From: JAJZNI01 sp035624785
GTDB lineage: Bacteria > Chloroflexota > Dormibacteria > Aeolococcales > Aeolococcaceae
Reading direction: 5' to 3'
DNA: 64,000 nucleotides
Assembly: GCA_035624785.1 (NCBI GenBank)
Contig: DASPQV010000043.1
Coordinates: 1-64,000, forward strand
The translations under genes were made by a program, and so were the position numbers. This document shows positions 60,515 to 64,000 of the stretch, one piece after another (the stretch's first letter is position 1; every line of letters begins with the position of its first letter). Below the pieces are notes generated by a model. That model did no database searches and was not told where the DNA came from. It was given only the letters and a program-made list of their open reading frames with translations.

Positions 60515-61675
60515 GTGGCCAGGGCTGGGGCCGCTCGGCTCCCCGGCAGCGCCGGGGCGGTCGACGGCGAATGGCACGACATCGGCCCCGACGGCTCCCT
60601 GGGGAAACCCAGGAGCCACGAGGTGGGCCTTTCGCCGGAGGAGCTGCGCGAGCTCTACCGGCTGATGGCGGTGGGCCGCCGGCTCGACCGCCAGGCCACC
60701 AACCTGGTGCGCCAGGGTGCCCTGGGGGTTTACGCGAGCAGCCGGGGGCAGGAGGCCTGCCAGGTCGGAGCGGTGGCCGCCCTCGAGGAGCAGGACTGGC
60801 TTTTCCCGACTTACCGGGACAGCGTCGCCGCCTGGACCCGGGGGCTGGACATGGCCGACGTGCTCGCCCTGTTCGCGGGAATCTGGCACTCCGGTTGGAA
60901 CCCGCTGGACCGCCGGGTGGCGCCGCTGACCACGCCGCTGGCCACCCACCTGGCCCACGCCGCCGGGCTGGCGATGGCGGCGAAGCTGCGCGGCGACCCG
61001 CTGGTGGCCCTGGCCCTCTTCGGTGACGGGGCGGCGAGCGAGGGCGACAGCCACGAGGCCATGAACCTGGCCGGAGCCGCCAGCGCTCCCTGCGTCTTCG
61101 TGCTCCAGAACAACCAGTACGCGATCAGCGTGCCGGCCCGGGTCCAGAGCGGCGCCCGGACCCTGGCCCTGCGGGCGGCTGGGCTGGGGATCCCGGGAGC
61201 CCTGGTCGACGGCAACGACGTGGTCAGCGTCCTGGGCTGCGTCCGCGAGGCGGTCGAGAGGGCCCGTTCGGGTGGCGGCCCCACCCTGGTCGAGGCGGTC
61301 ACCTACCGGCTGGATCCTCACACCAACGCCGACGACCCGCGACGCTACCGGAGCGACGAGGAGGTGACGCGCTGGCTGGAGCGGGACCCGGTCGATCGGC
61401 TGCGGCGTCAGCTCGAGGAGCAGGATGCCCTGCCGGCCGGGTTCCTCGAGGCGGTCGACGCGGAGGGGGAGCGACTGGCCGCGGCTCTGCGGGAGCGGCT
61501 GTTCGGCGCCCCAGCCGGTGATCCCCTGGAGATGTTCGACCACGTCTACGCCGCCCCGCCGCCCCAGCTGCGCCGGCAGCGGGCCGAGCTGGCCGCCATC
61601 CTGGAGGCGGAGGCGGAGGCGGAGCTGGGACCGGAGCTGGGGCCGGAGACGGGACCGGGAGGGGAGAGCCGCTGA
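60515..61675 (+). CDS. 2-oxoacid dehydrogenase E1 alpha subunit
   Basis: 386 residues. The ThDP motif is GDGAASEGDSHEAMN to QNN near residues 170-200, with RRLDRQATNLVRQGALGVYA upstream, and DPHTNADDPRRYRS is the phosphorylation-loop-like segment of branched-chain or acetoin-type E1s. GTG 60515 has GGAGG upstream and precedes the fold. The tail is Glu/Ala-rich. Its stop overlaps the E1 beta start by one base (TGATG). Substrate: pyruvate, acetoin or branched-chain acids; not resolved. Confidence 0.9.
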   Translation: MARAGAARLPGSAGAVDGEWHDIGPDGSLGKPRSHEVGLSPEELRELYRLMAVGRRLDRQATNLVRQGALGVYASSRGQEACQVGAVAALEEQDWLFPTYRDSVAAWTRGLDMADVLALFAGIWHSGWNPLDRRVAPLTTPLATHLAHAAGLAMAAKLRGDPLVALALFGDGAASEGDSHEAMNLAGAASAPCVFVLQNNQYAISVPARVQSGARTLALRAAGLGIPGALVDGNDVVSVLGCVREAVERARSGGGPTLVEAVTYRLDPHTNADDPRRYRSDEEVTRWLERDPVDRLRRQLEEQDALPAGFLEAVDAEGERLAAALRERLFGAPAGDPLEMFDHVYAAPPPQLRRQRAELAAILEAEAEAELGPELGPETGPGGESR

Positions 61676-62649
61676 TGGCCGGGGTGAGCATGGCGAGGGC
61701 GCTCAACCAGGCACTCCGCGACGCCATGCGCGAGCAGGGCGACGTGGTCGTCTACGGCGAGGACGTGGGCCGCCTCGGCGGTGTCTTCCGGGTCACCGAC
61801 GGGCTGCAGCAGGAGTTCGGCGCCGAGCGCTGCTTCGACTCCCCGGCCGCGGAGTCGGCCATCGTCGGCACCGCGCTGGGCATGGCCATGTACGGGCTCC
61901 GCCCGGTGGTGGAGATCCAGTTCGACGGCTTCGCCTACCCGGCGCTGGACCAGCTGATCAGCCACGTCGCCAAGTACCGGAACCGGACCCGGGGTGCGGT
62001 GGGGCTGCCCCTGGTGGTCCGGATCCCCTATGGCGGCGGGATCGGGGCCGTCGAGCACCACTCGGAGAGCCCGGAGGCGATCTTCAGTCACATCGCGGGG
62101 CTCACCGTGGTCACCCCGGGCACGCCGGCCGACGCCTACTCGCTGCTGCGGGCCGCCATCGCCCACCCGGACCCGGTGATCTTCCTCGAGCCCAAGAGGC
62201 GCTACTGGATGACCCAGGAGGTCGCGTTGCCGGTGACCACGGAGCCGATGACCCGCGCGGTGGTGCGGCGCCCCGGCGTCACCGCGACCGTCATCGCCTA
62301 CGGGCCGATGGTGTCGACCGCTCTCGAAGCGGCCGAGGCGGCTACGGAGGAAGGCTGGGACCTCGAGGTCGTCGATGTCCGCAGCCTGAGCCCGCTGGAT
62401 GGCGGCACCCTCGCGGACTCGGTACGGCGCACCCACCGCGCCGTCGTCGTCCACGAGGCCTCCCGGCTCGGGGGCTTCGGCGCGGAGATCGCTGCCCAGC
62501 TCTCGGAAGCGCTGTTCGGTGAGCTGGCGGCCCCGGTGCTCCGGGTGACCGGCTGGGACGTCCCCTATCCACCCGCCAAGATCGAACGTCACTTCCTGCC
62601 CGACGCCGACCGGATCCTGGACGCCGTGGCTCGGACGCTCAGGTACTGA
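61675..62649 (+). CDS. 2-oxoacid dehydrogenase E1 beta subunit
   Basis: 324 residues. VVYGEDVGRLGGVFRVTDGL, ERCFDSPAAESAIVGTALGMA, QLISHVAKYRNRTRG and GGIGAVEHHSESPEAIFSH are the E1 beta signatures; the last has the catalytic His region. The C-terminal transketolase domain contains VVDVRSLSPLDG and VVHEASRLGGFGAEI. It overlaps E1 alpha by one base and precedes E2 by 2 nt, so all three form one operon. Confidence 0.94.
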   Translation: MAGVSMARALNQALRDAMREQGDVVVYGEDVGRLGGVFRVTDGLQQEFGAERCFDSPAAESAIVGTALGMAMYGLRPVVEIQFDGFAYPALDQLISHVAKYRNRTRGAVGLPLVVRIPYGGGIGAVEHHSESPEAIFSHIAGLTVVTPGTPADAYSLLRAAIAHPDPVIFLEPKRRYWMTQEVALPVTTEPMTRAVVRRPGVTATVIAYGPMVSTALEAAEAATEEGWDLEVVDVRSLSPLDGGTLADSVRRTHRAVVVHEASRLGGFGAEIAAQLSEALFGELAAPVLRVTGWDVPYPPAKIERHFLPDADRILDAVARTLRY

Positions 62650-62651
62650 GA

Positions 62652-63935
62652 ATGGCGGAGGTCCGCGAGTTCGCCCTGCCCGACCTGGGTGAGGGCCTCA
62701 CCGAGGCCGAGGTGGTCCGATGGCTGGTGGGGGTGGGCGATCGCGTCGAGGTGGACCAGCCGGTGGCCGAGGTCTCCACCGAGAAGGCCGAGGTCCAGGT
62801 CCCCACCCCATTCGCCGGGACGGTCACCGCGCTTCACGCCGAGCCCGGCGAGAGGCTGCGGGTCGGCGCGGCACTGATCAGCGTCAAGGTTCCCGCGGCG
62901 GCGGAGCTCTCCCCGGCGCCGATCGCGACCACCGGCCCCGAAGCCGCCTCGCGCGCCGCGGCCCATGAGGCGCGGCCATCGACCGGCGACGAGGCGGCAG
63001 CGGAGGCGGCCGCCGCCAGCCGGGCGGTTCAGGCCGCATTCGCCCCGGGGGGCGAGCTTCCCGCAGAGACCTCCGGCAACGTGCTGGTGGGCTACGGGAC
63101 TGCGGCTGGCCCGCGCCGACGCCGCCGGGTGGTGGGGTGGGACGGCGACGCATCGGGCGCGGCGGCAGGGGAACCGGAGGCGGGCCGGGATGACGGCGGA
63201 TCGGGTGCCGGGGGGCGTGCGGCACCGCCGGGCCGGCCGGCCCCGGGCCTCCGGCGGGTAGCCCTGCGCGGTCCCCGCCGGATCAGCGCCGAGAGGCTGA
63301 GCCGGAGCCATGCCGAGATCCCCTCGGCGAGCTCGTGGCTGGCCGCCGACGCCAGCGGGCTGCTGGAGCTGCGGGATCTGCTCAACGCCCGCCAGGCGGC
63401 GGTCCACGTCACCCCCCTGGCGGTGCTGCTGCGCCTCTGCGTCCAGGCCCTGCGCCGCCACCCGATCCTGAACGGGAGCTTCGATGCCGAGACATCGGAG
63501 GTCGTCCTCTCCGATGCCGTCCACCTGGGGGTGGCGACCCAGACCGAACGCGGCCTGCTGGTGCCGGTGATCCGCGATGCCCAGCGCCTGTCCGCGACGG
63601 CCATCGCCGCCGAGCTCGATCGGCTGGCCCGGCTCGCCCGCGAGGGCCGGATCTCCGCCGAGGAACTGCGCGGCAGCACCTTCACGGTCTCCAACTTCGG
63701 CTGGTTCGGGGTCGACGGGGGCGTCGCCATCATCAATCCGCCGGAGGCCGCGATCCTCGGGGTTGGCCGGATCCGGGAGCGCCCCTGGGTGGTCGGCGGC
63801 GTGCTCGCGGTCCGGCCGGTGGTCGAGCTCTCCCTTGCCTTCGACCACCGGGTCTCGGATGGGGCCGAGGCGGCAGGCTTCCTGAGGCTGCTCGGAGACC
63901 TGGTCGAGCATCCCAGCCTGGCGCTAGAGGGTTAG
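62652..63935 (+). CDS. Dihydrolipoamide acyltransferase (E2) without a visible E3-binding domain
   Basis: 427 residues. The lipoyl domain is present: FALPDLGEGLTEAEVVRWLV and EVSTEKAEVQVP with the lipoylated Lys at residue 45. The C-terminal chloramphenicol-acetyltransferase-like domain has FTVSNFGWFGVDGGVAIIN and the catalytic FDHRVSDGAEAAGFL. The linker between them (about residues 80-200) is Ala/Pro/Arg-rich, and I cannot find the peripheral subunit-binding motif that usually docks E3. NVLVGYG is a remnant-like piece. No E3 gene follows inside the window. Confidence 0.88.
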   Translation: MAEVREFALPDLGEGLTEAEVVRWLVGVGDRVEVDQPVAEVSTEKAEVQVPTPFAGTVTALHAEPGERLRVGAALISVKVPAAAELSPAPIATTGPEAASRAAAHEARPSTGDEAAAEAAAASRAVQAAFAPGGELPAETSGNVLVGYGTAAGPRRRRRVVGWDGDASGAAAGEPEAGRDDGGSGAGGRAAPPGRPAPGLRRVALRGPRRISAERLSRSHAEIPSASSWLAADASGLLELRDLLNARQAAVHVTPLAVLLRLCVQALRRHPILNGSFDAETSEVVLSDAVHLGVATQTERGLLVPVIRDAQRLSATAIAAELDRLARLAREGRISAEELRGSTFTVSNFGWFGVDGGVAIINPPEAAILGVGRIRERPWVVGGVLAVRPVVELSLAFDHRVSDGAEAAGFLRLLGDLVEHPSLALEG

Positions 63936-63956
63936 CCCTGGCAAAAAGAGCCTTTC

Positions 63957-63976
63957 GACCCGGGCAAGTGCGGGTC
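63957..63976 (+). terminator. Weak hairpin after E2
   Basis: GACCCG (63957-63962) pairs with CGGGTC (63971-63976) around 8 nt, 22 bp past the E2 stop. Too short for confidence and without a T run. Confidence 0.25.
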
Positions 63977-64000
63977 CATGACCCCTCGTCAAAGCGCAGC

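Overview
The window is a GC-rich bacterial chromosome segment with short intergenic gaps and many GTG or TTG starts. It carries three tRNA genes. I found no rRNA, CRISPR array, insertion sequence or prophage. Conserved genes include ispE, rpsT, holA, the rplU-rpmA-obgE-nadD-rsfS run, leuS and a tiny bS22/COX24-type ribosomal ORF. Together with actinobacterial-looking regulators and DUF4232/DUF4190 proteins, they suggest a high-GC lineage near Actinomycetota or Chloroflexota/Dormibacterota. That placement is an inference; no 16S gene is present.

Layout. 0-4 kb: isoprenoid kinase IspE diverging from rpsT, DNA polymerase III delta, a coiled-coil protein and tRNA-Ala(GGC). 4-10 kb: a DUF4232 lipoprotein, a 1144-residue protein resembling sugar phosphorylases, a HIT protein and the 31-codon ribosomal ORF. 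10-15.3 kb: CcsA-type cytochrome c biogenesis protein, then a PadR-controlled ABC exporter operon with 4-nt overlaps. 15.3-22.2 kb: tRNA-Ala(CGC), an orphan AAA ATPase, a class A penicillin-binding protein, an unrecognised protein and a rhomboid protease followed by a 36-bp tandem repeat. 22.2-29 kb: the ribosome/GTPase run and leuS. 29-41 kb: an atypical polysaccharide deacetylase, MFS transporter, a two-component pair, GT4 glycosyltransferase, HX4D acyltransferase, PlsY, DegV, a flippase-like membrane protein and a RibD_C reductase. 41-46.5 kb: MMPL exporter with a SHOCT partner, a second two-component pair and tRNA-Thr(CGT). 46.6-52 kb: tautomerase with a SARP/BTAD-type regulator, a GH9-like secreted hydrolase and a Pro-repeat membrane protein. 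52-60.4 kb: phenylacetate genes in two converging blocks (paaN-tetR-paaG and paaABCDE), then an enoyl-CoA hydratase. 60.5-64 kb: E1 alpha, E1 beta and E2 of a 2-oxoacid dehydrogenase.

How the genes work together. PaaABCDE would epoxidise phenylacetyl-CoA, PaaG would isomerise the epoxide and PaaN may supply the aldehyde dehydrogenase step. The TetR regulator probably acts at a palindrome upstream of paaA. The dehydrogenase genes would feed acyl-CoA metabolism, but no E3 gene is visible.

Most unusual signals: long low-complexity tails on ribosomal proteins L21 and S20; four unrelated short tandem repeats with codon-compatible or exact periods; altered catalytic positions in the GH9, NodB and DegV proteins; an E2 without a visible E3-binding domain; and five genes with a TANNNT element 6-7 nt before the start codon, as expected for leaderless transcripts.
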